From Plasmodiophora brassicae (taxonomy: Eukaryota > Endomyxa > Phytomyxea > Plasmodiophorida > Plasmodiophoridae), in NCBI GenBank assembly GCA_039704465.1, contig JASFAU010000012.1, positions 1 to 64,000 on the forward strand: DNA of 64,000 nucleotides, given 5' to 3'. A model generated the notes under the pieces. It made no database searches. It was given only the letters and a program-made list of their open reading frames with translations, and was not told the origin of the DNA. Positions 55,429-64,000 of the stretch are shown here, one piece after another (positions within the stretch are counted from its first letter, which is position 1; each line of letters begins with the position of its first letter). The position numbers and the translations under genes are program-made.

Positions 55429-55773
55429 TTGCGGTCTGCCGCGGCCTGCGTCGAACGTGGGCCGCTTTTGTCATTTCACGACCAGGGTGCAGTTTATCCG
55501 CGTCGGAGACTGCTCGGAGCCGTTGAGGGCGACCACGTTGCCGCGTGACGTCGCCGCGCTCCTGACGCGGCGGCCAACGGGGGGCCCAAAAACGTGCGCA
55601 ACCGGCGCTGTTTTCAGACCTCAGCTGCTTGGCCTGCACGCGCGGCGCCGCTCCGCAGGTTCGTCGTGTCCCCGTTTGACCTCGGCGGGTGATAGTTTCC
55701 AGGCTCCGTCGCAGTTCAGGGGAAGACAGAGAATGGATGGTATAATTATTATTAGTCAGGATGTGCGAGGACG
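55429..55773. promoter_or_regulatory. Upstream region of the zinc-finger gene
   Basis: 345 bp between the zinc-finger start and the vWD-like gene's stop, both minus strand. It should contain the zinc-finger promoter. An AT stretch (TATAATTATTATTAG) at 55740-55754 is more likely the 3' end of the next gene. Confidence 0.35.
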
Positions 55774-58626
55774 TTAAGCTAGGTCGCCTCGTGAGCGGGA
55801 CGTGGCTCGTTTCTTACGGTGACGTTGCCGGCGATGGCGTTTCGGCGGCCTGGCGCGATAGCGTTGCCGGTGGTGCGACTTGCCGGGATCCGATTCGCTG
55901 CAGGACGACGAAGATGATTCATCGTCACCATCGAGCTCGACGTCGCTACAGTCCTCTTCTTCTTCTTCTTCGTCGTCGTCGTCGTCGTCGTCGTCGGAAC
56001 CTTCGCCTTGCTCGCATTCCTCCTCTGGGGTACCTTCCTGGTTCCCTGGTTCGCCGTCCTGATCAGTCGGCTGTACAGGAGCACCGCCGCCATCATCGTC
56101 CCCAACACGCCGTGGTAACTCCCCGAGCTTGGACTTGGTGACAGCGTACGCCTGCCGGGGCGGCAACGTTGCCACGAACGCGTTCGGCGACCAGGTGTGA
56201 CGAATAGGGCCGGGTGCGCCGGTCGGCACGTCGCCCGGCGGGCCCGCGTTGGACGGCAACGACAGTTGATCACCGACGACAGGCGGAGACGCATCAGCGT
56301 TCGGAAGGGCATCGGCAGGCGCCCCCGGTGCATCGATCGGCACTGCTGCGGCATCCACTGGTTGTCCTGCGCCGGCACCTGTCGGTGCCGTTGCCTCCTG
56401 GGGACCTGCATCGCCCGGTGGACTCGGCAGCACAGACGTCTTCTCTGGAAGCGCACCCGCCAGCGGGCCACTGCTGGTCGCCATCGGCTCAGAAGGCGCT
56501 CCCGCCTTACTAGCGGGTACACCAGCCACCGATGGGGGCACCGTCGCCGATCGGGCCTGGGGCGGTGCGGCGGGTCGAGGGGACGGAGGGACAACGGTGT
56601 CGCGGCCGGGCAGCGAACGAGCGACGGGTTCAACCGCCACCGGGAACTCTTCCACTACGTCCTCGGAGATCGTCGACGTCGCGTTCGGGAGTCGCCCGCC
56701 CATCGCGTCCGGAGACGGCGCGACAGACGCGGGCGTTGTCGCGTCCGGGCTACCCGCGTCCAGACCATGATCGGACGGCGGAGACGACGCTGGAGCCGGC
56801 GTGGTGAGGTTCGTCTTCGCTGGTGGCACCCTGCCCGGGACGATGGGCTTGTACGTTGGCTGCGGCGCCATCGTCAGCGGTTTCACGATCGTGGTCGCAC
56901 GCGATGACGATGACGACGACGACGGCGACGACGATGAAGACGACGACGATGAAGACGACGACGACGACGATGACGACGACGACGTCCCGCTTCTTAGGTG
57001 CAGATGGTCGTCACTGGACGACCTGTCGCCGTCGTCGCCGACCCTGAACGTGACCGCCAGGCCCGACGCGCCGTCGCCCTCGACGTCGCCGCGCACGCTG
57101 CTGACCGACTCGACGACAACGGCGCCGCCGCTCGACGACTTGGCGCCGCCGTCGCCGCTCCCGGTGCTCTTCACCGCCCGCCTGGCGCCCGCGTTCGTCG
57201 TCGCGTTCGTCGCGTTCGTCGGCGGTGGCAGCGTCGGCATCGGCGGCATCGGCAGGGGCTTGACGCCGAGCAGGGGCGCGTCGGTCGGCGCGTCGGTCGG
57301 CGGCGGCGGGTCGTAGGGCGCGGGGCACAACGGCACGTACATGGCGACGGCGGTGGTGGCGTTCGCCGGCGTGGCGCGCTGCTCGACCAGGCGCCGGTGC
57401 ACGATCGGCTGCGTGTCGACGACGTACGTCTGGATGGCCGCCTGGCACATGGCGCAGAAGGCGCCCGTCTCCCTGTACAGCTGGAGGGCCAGCTCGGCCT
57501 GCTGCTCCAGCATCAGGCCCTGGACGTACACGATGATGTCGCCGGCGGCGACCGCCTCGTAGCCGCGCCCCATCGCCTTGTCGAACACGCACGAGTCGAT
57601 CGCAAAGTTCATGCGGTCGTCGTCGCCGCGGACGACCATGCCGGCCTGGCAGTCGTGGGCGACGGCGTCCAGGACGGTCTGGTTGGCGAACACGGCGACG
57701 CCGGGCACCGCCAGCGCCGGGTCGGCGTCCGGGTCGCCGGCCAGCGCCTCCTGCGACCCGAGCGCCCTCAGCATGGCGTTCCGCCTCAGCAGCGACTGCA
57801 GCGCGTCGCGCTCGTCGTCGGCCGCCTTGCGCAGGGCGGCGACCTCGGCGTCCTCGTCGATCGGCGCCGACTCGGCGGCGTCGGCGCAGGCAGGGACCGG
57901 GTTCACCAGGCGGAAGCCGCTGGCGCCGCGAACGTGGTTGCCGGCGAACCGGTTGTGCCCGTCGACGTCGCTGATGTTGAGGCGCGTGGCCCCGGCCAGG
58001 TCGTTCGTGGCGATGCCGTCGCAGGACCCGCAGACGCCGCTGCCGCCCTCGATGCCCTTGACGGCCAGCGTGATCTGCTTCTTCGGCCCCAGGCGCAGGG
58101 CGACGGCGCCCAGCGCCCCGCCCAGCAGCACGTCGACGGCGACGGCGTCGCGGGCGACCCGCTCGACGCGGAGCGCCCAGCGCGTCCGCGCCGTCTTGTT
58201 ATCGCCCTTCACCGACAGGCCCTTGTCGTCGTCCAGGGCGACGCCGTTCACGTTGATGGGGACGGGCGCCGACGCCGACGCGACGTCGTGCGGCAGCCAG
58301 GCGACGACCTGCGGGCACTGCTTGCCGCCGGGCGCGAATTGCACGCGGCACTCCAGGACGCACAGGCGGCGCTGCTCGTGGCGCAGCAGGTGCCCGGTGA
58401 GCGCCTCGCGCACGGGCCCGTCGCGGCAGTCCCCGTACAGGCACTGCGCCTCGAACTGCTCGATGTGGAACAGGCGGCGCCAGCCCTTCCCATAGTAATG
58501 GTGCTGGGCGCCGTCCAGCGTCACCGTGTGCCCGTCCGCCGAGATCGTGCACGTCCCGCACTGCGAGGCGACGCGCCCGGCCAACGACAGCACGGCGGCG
58601 AATAGGAGGAGCGCGACCCTTGACAT
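55774..58626 (-). CDS. Secreted vWD-like protein with long low-complexity C-terminus
   Basis: 950 residues, single exon. The ATG at 58626 gives a clean signal peptide (SRVALLLFAAVLSLAGRVAS). The next ~230 residues resemble a von Willebrand factor D domain: CTISADGHTVTLDGA, several paired cysteines and GVCGSCDGIATNDL. A second Cys-containing helical part follows (to ~residue 460). The rest is Pro/Thr/Ser-rich linker with poly-Ser, then an acidic D/E run and a very basic C-terminus (RPPKRHRRQRHRKKR). Such proteins are usually cell-surface or matrix proteins. The basic tail is odd for a secreted protein. An in-frame GTG 36 bp upstream is not a start. Confidence 0.7.
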   Translation of the reverse strand: MSRVALLLFAAVLSLAGRVASQCGTCTISADGHTVTLDGAQHHYYGKGWRRLFHIEQFEAQCLYGDCRDGPVREALTGHLLRHEQRRLCVLECRVQFAPGGKQCPQVVAWLPHDVASASAPVPINVNGVALDDDKGLSVKGDNKTARTRWALRVERVARDAVAVDVLLGGALGAVALRLGPKKQITLAVKGIEGGSGVCGSCDGIATNDLAGATRLNISDVDGHNRFAGNHVRGASGFRLVNPVPACADAAESAPIDEDAEVAALRKAADDERDALQSLLRRNAMLRALGSQEALAGDPDADPALAVPGVAVFANQTVLDAVAHDCQAGMVVRGDDDRMNFAIDSCVFDKAMGRGYEAVAAGDIIVYVQGLMLEQQAELALQLYRETGAFCAMCQAAIQTYVVDTQPIVHRRLVEQRATPANATTAVAMYVPLCPAPYDPPPPTDAPTDAPLLGVKPLPMPPMPTLPPPTNATNATTNAGARRAVKSTGSGDGGAKSSSGGAVVVESVSSVRGDVEGDGASGLAVTFRVGDDGDRSSSDDHLHLRSGTSSSSSSSSSSSSSSSSSSSPSSSSSSSRATTIVKPLTMAPQPTYKPIVPGRVPPAKTNLTTPAPASSPPSDHGLDAGSPDATTPASVAPSPDAMGGRLPNATSTISEDVVEEFPVAVEPVARSLPGRDTVVPPSPRPAAPPQARSATVPPSVAGVPASKAGAPSEPMATSSGPLAGALPEKTSVLPSPPGDAGPQEATAPTGAGAGQPVDAAAVPIDAPGAPADALPNADASPPVVGDQLSLPSNAGPPGDVPTGAPGPIRHTWSPNAFVATLPPRQAYAVTKSKLGELPRRVGDDDGGGAPVQPTDQDGEPGNQEGTPEEECEQGEGSDDDDDDDDEEEEEEDCSDVELDGDDESSSSSCSESDPGKSHHRQRYRARPPKRHRRQRHRKKRATSRSRGDLA
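55952..55996. repeat. Trinucleotide repeat (TCT/GTC)n coding for the acidic run
   Basis: Consecutive TCT then GTC units on the plus strand, read on the minus strand as Asp then Glu codons near the C-terminus of the vWD-like protein. Confidence 0.85.
56903..56982. repeat. Trinucleotide repeat (GAC/GAT)n coding for poly-Ser
   Basis: About 80 bp of near-perfect GAC and GAT triplets on the plus strand. On the coding minus strand they give roughly two dozen serines interrupted by one proline. The same trinucleotide class at 55952 is read in another register as acidic residues. Confidence 0.85.
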
Positions 58627-58719
58627 AAAATTGATCTGGCGGGCGGGGGCGACTCGGGGCACACAAGCACGTTGGAATCGCTCCCGTGAGTCAACCGTGG
58701 TCCAGTCGACGGCATGACG

Positions 58720-60129
58720 TCACTTTAGTTGGGGAGCTGCCTCGGCGACGAGGCGGGGCCAGGCCCGGCGACCCGGGCGGGTCAGCTCGACGCGCGTGTC
58801 CAGGCTGGCGCGGAACCGGGTCGTGCCGTTCTTGCTGGCGCAGTGGATGGTCTTGACGTTGAAGATGAAGATGTCGCCCGGGCGCAGCGTCCCGTCGGCG
58901 ACGTGCCAGCGCGCGCTGCCGCCCTTGAACGACGACGGGACCTGCTCGCCGGCCCGTGGGCGATCGTACCCGGTCAGCGTGTGCGTCCCGGGCACGAACG
59001 CCAGCGTGCTGTCCTGCAGGTCGATGTCGCCCAGGGCGCACCAGCACTAGTGCCATCGCTGGGTCAGAGGGGGGCGAACGCAGCCACAGGGGGGAACGAA
59101 GGGGCGTTGTACCGTGAACACGGACAGGGGCCCATCGGCACACGACGAGCAGTGCCAGGTCGACACGCTGGACGACGCCCCGGACGGGCGTGCGGACGCG
59201 TCCATACAGGACGTGTGCCAGCCCCGGGTGCACAGGCCGCAGTGCACCATCGACCCGGTCGTCCGGCCGCAGGCGCCGCACGACCCGTCGTGCGGCACCT
59301 TCTCGTCGTCGGTCGCGTACCGCTCGAACATGTCTAACAGACGGGCGGAATCAGCAACGCGCCGCTCACAAGCGCCTGGAATCCCCCGCCATTATACCCG
59401 TTGAGCGCTTGAAGTAGAAGTAGTCGGCGTGCTCAATGGTGACGTCGCCCCTGCCCTTCAGGCGCAGCCACGTGTTCTCCGGCAGCGTCTCGATGTTGTC
59501 CGGGCCGCCGAACAGGCCGGCCAGGAACCCGCGCAGGTTGCCGCCGTCGAACACGGACGACATGGTCGTCGACGTGCCGACCGCCAGCCACCCGTCCTGG
59601 TCGTCGTCCCGTTCGTCCGTCAGGCCGCCCGATAACGCATCCACCGTATAGCCGGGCACCAGCTTGCCGTCCTTGCCGGTCCCGATGATCCCTGCATCGA
59701 CAGTTACTGACGAAACGAGCCCGGTGGTCGAGCAACCCGGTAAAGGAGGAACGCGCAACGGGCAAACATCAACGGACCGTCTTGGTAGTTGGATCCAGGG
59801 GCGAGCGCGCCCTTCTGCTCGACGGTCTTGAGGAGCAGGCGTCGCGCGTCGACGGCGACGGCCCGGTCGACGACGCCGCGGACGAGCAGGACGCCGTCGG
59901 CGTGCAGGCGGGCGCGCAGGGCCGCCCAGTCGCCGGCGCGGAACAACGGCGTCGAGTCGGCGAGGCGCTGCAGCGACCCGACGGCGACCTTCCGGTTGCC
60001 GAACTGGACCTTGCGACGCGACGCCGCCTTGCCCAGCGGCGCCGACGTCGCCGGCCTCTTCACCTGGCGCGACGCCGTGAACGACACCGCGCGCGCCATC
60101 GCGGACGGCGACCCGTTGTCCGTCCGCAT
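58720..60129 (-). CDS. Phytanoyl-CoA-dioxygenase-like protein with an inserted PHD finger
   Basis: Four exons: 60129-59778, 59691-59398, 59333-59122 and 59046-58720, giving 394 residues in phase throughout. The first two exons carry the N-terminal part of a PhyH-type 2-oxoglutarate/Fe(II) dioxygenase (LHADGVLLVRGVV, ENTWLRLKGRGDV) and the iron motif HAD in VTIEHADYFYF. Exon 3 encodes a PHD-type zinc finger: CGACGRTTGSMVHCGLC, GWHTSC, WHCSSC. Exon 4 resumes the dioxygenase fold: CWCALGDIDLQDSTLAFVPG, the distal His in NVKTIHCASKNG, and RFRASLDTR. The enzyme would hydroxylate an unknown substrate, perhaps on chromatin given the PHD finger. The start ATG at 60129 is the first in frame after non-coding sequence. 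Confidence 0.85.
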
Positions 60130-60525
60130 TACCGGTTGCCGCGGCGTGGTGCGAACCCGACGAATAGCCGCAATGACGGACGGGGCCACGCCGACCACCG
60201 GGGAGACAGAGAGAGAAGCGCAGCGCAGCTCAGCGGTGGTGGCGTCGCATTTTGCCGCCAAGTTTGAACGGGTTCCGTGTCGCCCAAAAGACGTCACGTC
60301 GTTACCGGCCCGATTCCACGAGCGAACCGCGGGGCGTTCGTTACACAGCGGCGCCCGCACTTTCGGGGGGGCACCTACCTCGATTTCTCCGAGCAGAAGT
60401 TGCGCCCGTCGGAGCTACATACCACTTTGGGGGGGCACCCGCCTGCCGTGCTGGAACGTCCAAAGCTGGTTCATTCTGCAAGTGGGTGCGTTTGGTGGAC
60501 GACAGGCGCAAGTGTGTTTGGGGCG
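60130..60525. promoter_or_regulatory. Divergent promoter with a repeated G-run motif
   Basis: 396 bp between the divergent PhyH-PHD and chitin deacetylase starts. The motif CACTTT(C)GGGGGGGCACC occurs twice on the plus strand, at 60358-60375 and 60423-60439, about 65 bp apart, 100-170 bp upstream of the deacetylase ATG. No gene is seen between. Confidence 0.55.
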
Positions 60526-61797
60526 ATGAAGATCGTTGTTGCCGCGATGCTGCTGCTGCTGGTGCTTGTGACGACGGCGGCGGGAGCTGCCTGCGAGGGC
60601 GCTCCCCGTCCGGATAACAGGTGCGGCCCTTGGGTGAGTGGTGCCGGGTGCCCGCCTGGGTCCTGCTGCTCGCCGCACGGCTGGTACGTCGTTGTGCGCG
60701 TCGGGGTCGTGCGCGCACCTCACCGGTCGCCGATAGGTGCGGGACTGGGTCGGACTACTGCAACGACGAATCGATGTGTACACCTGATCGAGCGTCGACC
60801 GCGTGCTGGGCTCCACCTCGCCCGGATAACCGTTGCGGGACCGCCGTTGGCAACGCCGGTTGCCGCCCTGGCCAGTGCTGCTCCCGCTATGGATGGTTCG
60901 TCGGCGCTCTTATAGCCGTCTTTCTCTCCAGCACTGATCGTTCCTTCGGATCCAGGTGCGGGTCCTCGTCGGCGTACTGCAACGAACAGTCAATTTGCCC
61001 GTCGGTGTTGATGGCTGGTCCTCACCCACCGGTCCCCGTTACTGTCGGCGACGTGTCCGTCTTCGACTGGTGCGGGCCGGTGCCCTGGATTTCGGTCACC
61101 TTTGACGACTCGGCATTCGTCGAGCCACAACTGACGAACCTGTTGAACGACCTCGAGCGACTCGCCATCCCGGCCACATTCTTCATCTGCCCCACATGCT
61201 ATCGGGGCGACGTGTCGTTCTGCTCGCAGCTGGCGCGCGTCATCGATGCGGGCCACTCGATCCAGAGTCGTAAGCCTATCGCCCTGTCGTTGCTTGTCCC
61301 AGCCGTTCTCACGCCCGTCTCCAGACTCAATGTCGCATCCCAATTTCAAGACGATAGATGCCAATGCGATTTCCGCCGAGATTGACAGCGTCGAGGACTA
61401 CCTGGACACGTTCTGCGACCTGGACGTGCCCATGTCGATGTTCCGTCCACCGTACGGCGAGCTGGGGCACACGCAGGCCCTGTTCGTGAATTCCCTCGGG
61501 TACACGATCGCCTCGTGGACGGTCGACTCGATGGACTGGACGGGAGCGACGCTGCCCGCGATCCAGGCGGCCATCGCGAAGGGGAAACGCAGGCTGGGCC
61601 CTGACGCCTCCCTGGTGATCGTTCTGCACGACGCGCACTACGCGACGCCCGGGGCGCGCGGCATCCTCGACTGGCTGGTGCAGGCCCACCCCGGGCACGA
61701 CTTCGTGTCCGTCGAGCAGTGCTTCGCGAATTGCAGGGCAACGGGCACCTGTCGCGCGCCGGGCGACTTGTGGCCAGGCGTGTTTGACGGCCCGTAG
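60526..61797 (+). CDS. Chitin deacetylase-like protein with two CBM18 domains
   Basis: Four exons: 60526-60683, 60737-60895, 60956-61269 and 61325-61797, giving 367 residues. A signal peptide (VVAAMLLLLVLVTTAAGA) is followed by two hevein-like chitin-binding modules, each split by an intron at the same Trp-Cys position (CCSPHGW|CGTGSDYCN and CCSRYGW|CGSSSAYCN). The CE4 polysaccharide deacetylase domain then shows all five motifs: TFDDS (usual form TFDDG), HSMSHP restored by the third intron's removal, FRPPYGEL, DSMDW and VIVLHDAH. It should deacetylate chitin in the cell wall. The Gly-to-Ser change in motif 1 is next to the catalytic Asp and may matter. Confidence 0.9.
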
Positions 61798-62124
61798 CCC
61801 ATGCACGTACGATCCCCAGTACAATACACAAGACAGGTCGATATAGTACAACTGAATCATTCCTTTGCGAATGGCAACAGGCAAAAGTTTGGCCAATTCG
61901 TAGCAGCACTACCTGAAAATGCGCACACCAGTGGCCTGTTCTGATCTGCAGTTTCGATGTGAGGCAGTGCGAGGCCCACGGAGTTGCAAAACGACTCGGG
62001 GTTGTTGACCCGGAAATTGCGGTGCGCCGACTGCGCCCGGGGATCCAGAAATAGCCCAACGCGTCACGAAGGGTGCCCCCGCAACGGCGCCGCGGCGCAA
62101 ACCGCCATTCGACGCCGTACCATC
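61798..62124. other. Intergenic region, no gene seen
   Basis: 327 bp between two same-strand genes, holding the 3' end of the deacetylase and the promoter of the mannosyltransferase. The frame upstream of the next ATG is open, but the first in-frame codon is a mid-sequence ATG at 61984 with no conserved residues. Confidence 0.4.
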
Positions 62125-63525
62125 ATGGCGACGTACAAGGTGGCGCGGCTGAAGGGCGGGCGCATCATGCACCGGGTGGCCGTCCTCGCCGTCAGCGTGC
62201 TCGCGGCGGTGTCCCTGGTGCGGGCCATCGGCCTGGTGCGTCGCGCCGCCGACGTCGTCGACCCGTCGACGTCGTCGGTGCAGACGCCGCGCCCCGTGCT
62301 GCGGGCGGGTCGCGCGCTCTGGTCCACGATCGCCGATGCCGCCCGCAAGGCCGACCTGGCGCACGTTCCCGAGTTCTCGATCGACCTGGCCGGCGATCCC
62401 GGGTGTCAGTTCGCGCGCGTCCCGCACCCGTGGGTGTTCGCCGTCGCGATGTCGCCCGAAGCGATCGAGCGCGCGCGTTGGCAGTGGCACACGTTCCTCG
62501 ATAATGTCCCGAGGACGGCGCCCGATGCGCTGCTGCGCGGCGGCCGGGGCATCGTGATGTCTGGCGGCCGGCTCCAGCACCTGCACACGGCCGTCATCAC
62601 CATCACCCGGCTTCGGCAGCTGGGCTGCGACCTGCCGATCGAGCTGTGGTTCCTGGGCGACGAGATGCCTGGCCAGTCCCTGATCGCCTACTTCGCCCGT
62701 CTGCGCGTCGCCGTTCGCTGCATGTGCGACGTGGACGGCGGGCAGGGTGCCGGCGTCGACCTCGGGTTCGTGCACGCCGACAAGCGGTTCCAGATCAAGT
62801 CGATGGCGCTGGTGATGAGCGCGTTCCGCGACATCCTGTTCCTGGACAGCGACAACCTGCCGGCGGCGGACCCGACGTACCTGTTCGACCATGTCGCGTA
62901 CCGGCGAACGGGCGCCATGTTCTGGCCCGACTACTGGGCCTGCAACACGCACGCAGCCTACTGGGAGATCCTGGACCTGCACCCGGAGACGTCCGATGGG
63001 CGCGGGACGTTCGAAACGGGGCAGATGCTCGTCGACAAGGCCAGGCACTGGCAGGCGATGATGCTGGCGCTGGAGATGAACCTGCAGGCGGGGCTGCACT
63101 ACAACCTGGGGACGGGCGGCCATCGGTGCGGCGGCGGCGACAAGGAGACGTTCCCGGCCGCGTTCGACGCGCTCGGCCATTCGTACCACAAGGTGGGCCG
63201 GCAGCCCGACTTTCTGGGCCGGTTCCAGCCGGGCGGCGGCTTCGAAGGGACGGCGATCGTCCAGTACGACCCGGACATGGCCAAGGTCGCGTTCCTGCAC
63301 GCGAACACGTTCAAGTTCAGCCCGGACGGCCTGCTGGGCGGCGAACGGCGCCGGTGGACGGTGGACGAGGCGCGCAAGCTATTGGGGCGCGACGACGGCG
63401 ACCTCGAGAAGGAGTGCCTGGCGATCATGGTCGACTTCATCTGTAGCCGCGAGTACGCGGAACACGCCGGCCGCGCCCATGCCGACAAGTGCCCTGCGTT
63501 GCGCGCCGCCCTGGCAACCCTGTAA
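62125..63525 (+). CDS. MNN2-type alpha-mannosyltransferase (GT71)
   Basis: 466 residues, single exon from the ATG at 62125. One membrane helix near the N-terminus (HRVAVLAVSVLAAVSLV) marks a type II Golgi protein. The GT71 pattern is complete: GRGIVMSGGRL, LRQLGCDLPIELWFLGDE, the metal motif in ILFLDSDNLPAADPTYLF, GAMFWPDYW, FETGQMLVDKARHW and GGDKETFPAAF. Family members add alpha-1,2 or alpha-1,3 mannose to N-glycan outer chains or cell-wall mannan. The linkage made here cannot be told. An ATG 15 codons downstream is also possible. Confidence 0.88.
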   Translation: MATYKVARLKGGRIMHRVAVLAVSVLAAVSLVRAIGLVRRAADVVDPSTSSVQTPRPVLRAGRALWSTIADAARKADLAHVPEFSIDLAGDPGCQFARVPHPWVFAVAMSPEAIERARWQWHTFLDNVPRTAPDALLRGGRGIVMSGGRLQHLHTAVITITRLRQLGCDLPIELWFLGDEMPGQSLIAYFARLRVAVRCMCDVDGGQGAGVDLGFVHADKRFQIKSMALVMSAFRDILFLDSDNLPAADPTYLFDHVAYRRTGAMFWPDYWACNTHAAYWEILDLHPETSDGRGTFETGQMLVDKARHWQAMMLALEMNLQAGLHYNLGTGGHRCGGGDKETFPAAFDALGHSYHKVGRQPDFLGRFQPGGGFEGTAIVQYDPDMAKVAFLHANTFKFSPDGLLGGERRRWTVDEARKLLGRDDGDLEKECLAIMVDFICSREYAEHAGRAHADKCPALRAALATL

Positions 63526-63751
63526 AGTAATATCCGGCGTTCTGCATAGAGGCCACGATCGCTATCACCTTCTGCCCTTCTTGCATGTCCTATACGATTT
63601 CGTCGCACAGGAGATTCTCCGATCCGGCGTCGTCGTTTAGATTCGGTTCGGCGTACCACCCGGTCCTCATCCCTGCAGCGCGCCTTGCTCGATAACAGGG
63701 CCCGGTGCCGCTGTCCAGTATGAGCACGGGTGACGACCCCTATTCGCTGGG

Positions 63752-63946
63752 TCAACCGAAGTCGAACGGGCGCCCAGCAGCAGTACTGTCCAGGTCGAGA
63801 TCATCGGCGTCGCCGTCGCCCCGAATATCGCCCAGCCCGTCACGATCGGGCTCTCCGTCGCCGCGCTTATCACCCAGGCCTTCCCGGTCGGGGTCGCCTT
63901 CCCCTCGACAATCCCCCAGGGTCCAAGAGCAACTGCTGATCTCCAA
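63752..63946 (-). CDS. ORF with 14-residue GDGEPDRDGLGD repeats, possible gene fragment
   Basis: The minus-strand frame contains about two and a half copies of a 42-nt unit (63800-63905) reading GDxEPDRxGLGDxR. It is acidic and Gly-rich, with an ILE/SS start before the repeats. It may be an exon of a gene extending past the window's right edge, or a minisatellite. The rest of 63526-64000 shows no gene. Confidence 0.35.
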   Translation of the reverse strand: MEISSCSWTLGDCRGEGDPDREGLGDKRGDGEPDRDGLGDIRGDGDADDLDLDSTAAGRPFDFG

Positions 63947-64000
63947 ATACGAACGGAAGATGGTACGTCCGTGCCCGCCTAATGCGACAGCTGTCTGTGC

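Noticed and set aside
55880..56062. Poly-Ser ORF on the plus strand
   Set aside because: Mirror reading of the Asp/Glu tract of the vWD-like gene.

Overview
This window is the left end of a eukaryotic chromosome. It opens with degenerate CCCTAAA/CCTAAA telomeric repeats, and its genes are split by very short GT-AG introns, mostly 47-65 nt, some with a TACTAAC-like branch site. The DNA is GC-rich. A chitin-deacetylase-like protein with two chitin-binding (CBM18-type) domains, an MNN2-type (GT71) mannosyltransferase, class C and other 7TM receptors, an RGS protein and PA28-gamma together point to an early-diverging (zoosporic, chytrid- or blastocladian-like) fungus. That assignment is inference from gene content; no marker here fixes the species.

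Telomere and subtelomere (1 to ~15 kb). Directly behind the telomeric repeats lie two head-to-tail, 5'-truncated copies of a Penelope-like retroelement. It has a reverse transcriptase with a YIDD motif but no visible GIY-YIG endonuclease. Both copies end at the same 3' terminus. A gene-poor mosaic of decayed and inverted repeats follows: a ~0.5 kb inverted pair 7 kb apart, a ~0.33 kb inverted pair around a ~130 bp spacer, a ~100 bp-armed palindrome and a hairpin. A dead copy of a Cache-domain receptor gene lies at ~7-9.6 kb.

Receptor zone (15-28.5 kb). An apparently intact dCache plus class C 7TM receptor is followed by housekeeping genes (SPB1 rRNA methyltransferase, eIF1A), a phosphonoacetate hydrolase-like gene, an RGS-domain gene, an atypical NAD-dependent epimerase-like gene and a second 7TM protein. 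Next comes a chimeric pseudogene joining the 3' ends of the last two. Receptors, a G-protein regulator and their decayed copies are clustered here.

Dense core (28.5-64 kb). Closely packed genes: SANT/Myb-like protein and cyclin (divergent), NAPRT, VPS35, a 12.7 kb TRRAP/Tra1 gene, a PLOD-type glycosyltransferase, two small membrane proteins, PA28-gamma, a bZIP protein, a five-finger C2H2 protein with a stop-free 387-nt intron, a secreted vWD-like protein with a long low-complexity tail, a phytanoyl-CoA-dioxygenase-like enzyme with a PHD finger inside its catalytic fold, the chitin deacetylase and the mannosyltransferase. The last two act on cell wall or glycans; TRRAP, bZIP, C2H2 and PhyH-PHD are nuclear regulators; VPS35, PA28, SPB1 and eIF1A are core cell machinery.

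No tRNA, rRNA or CRISPR array was recognised. Exon boundaries were read by eye from frame, GT-AG sites and family conservation. Coordinates stated to the base were checked; those marked approximate were not.
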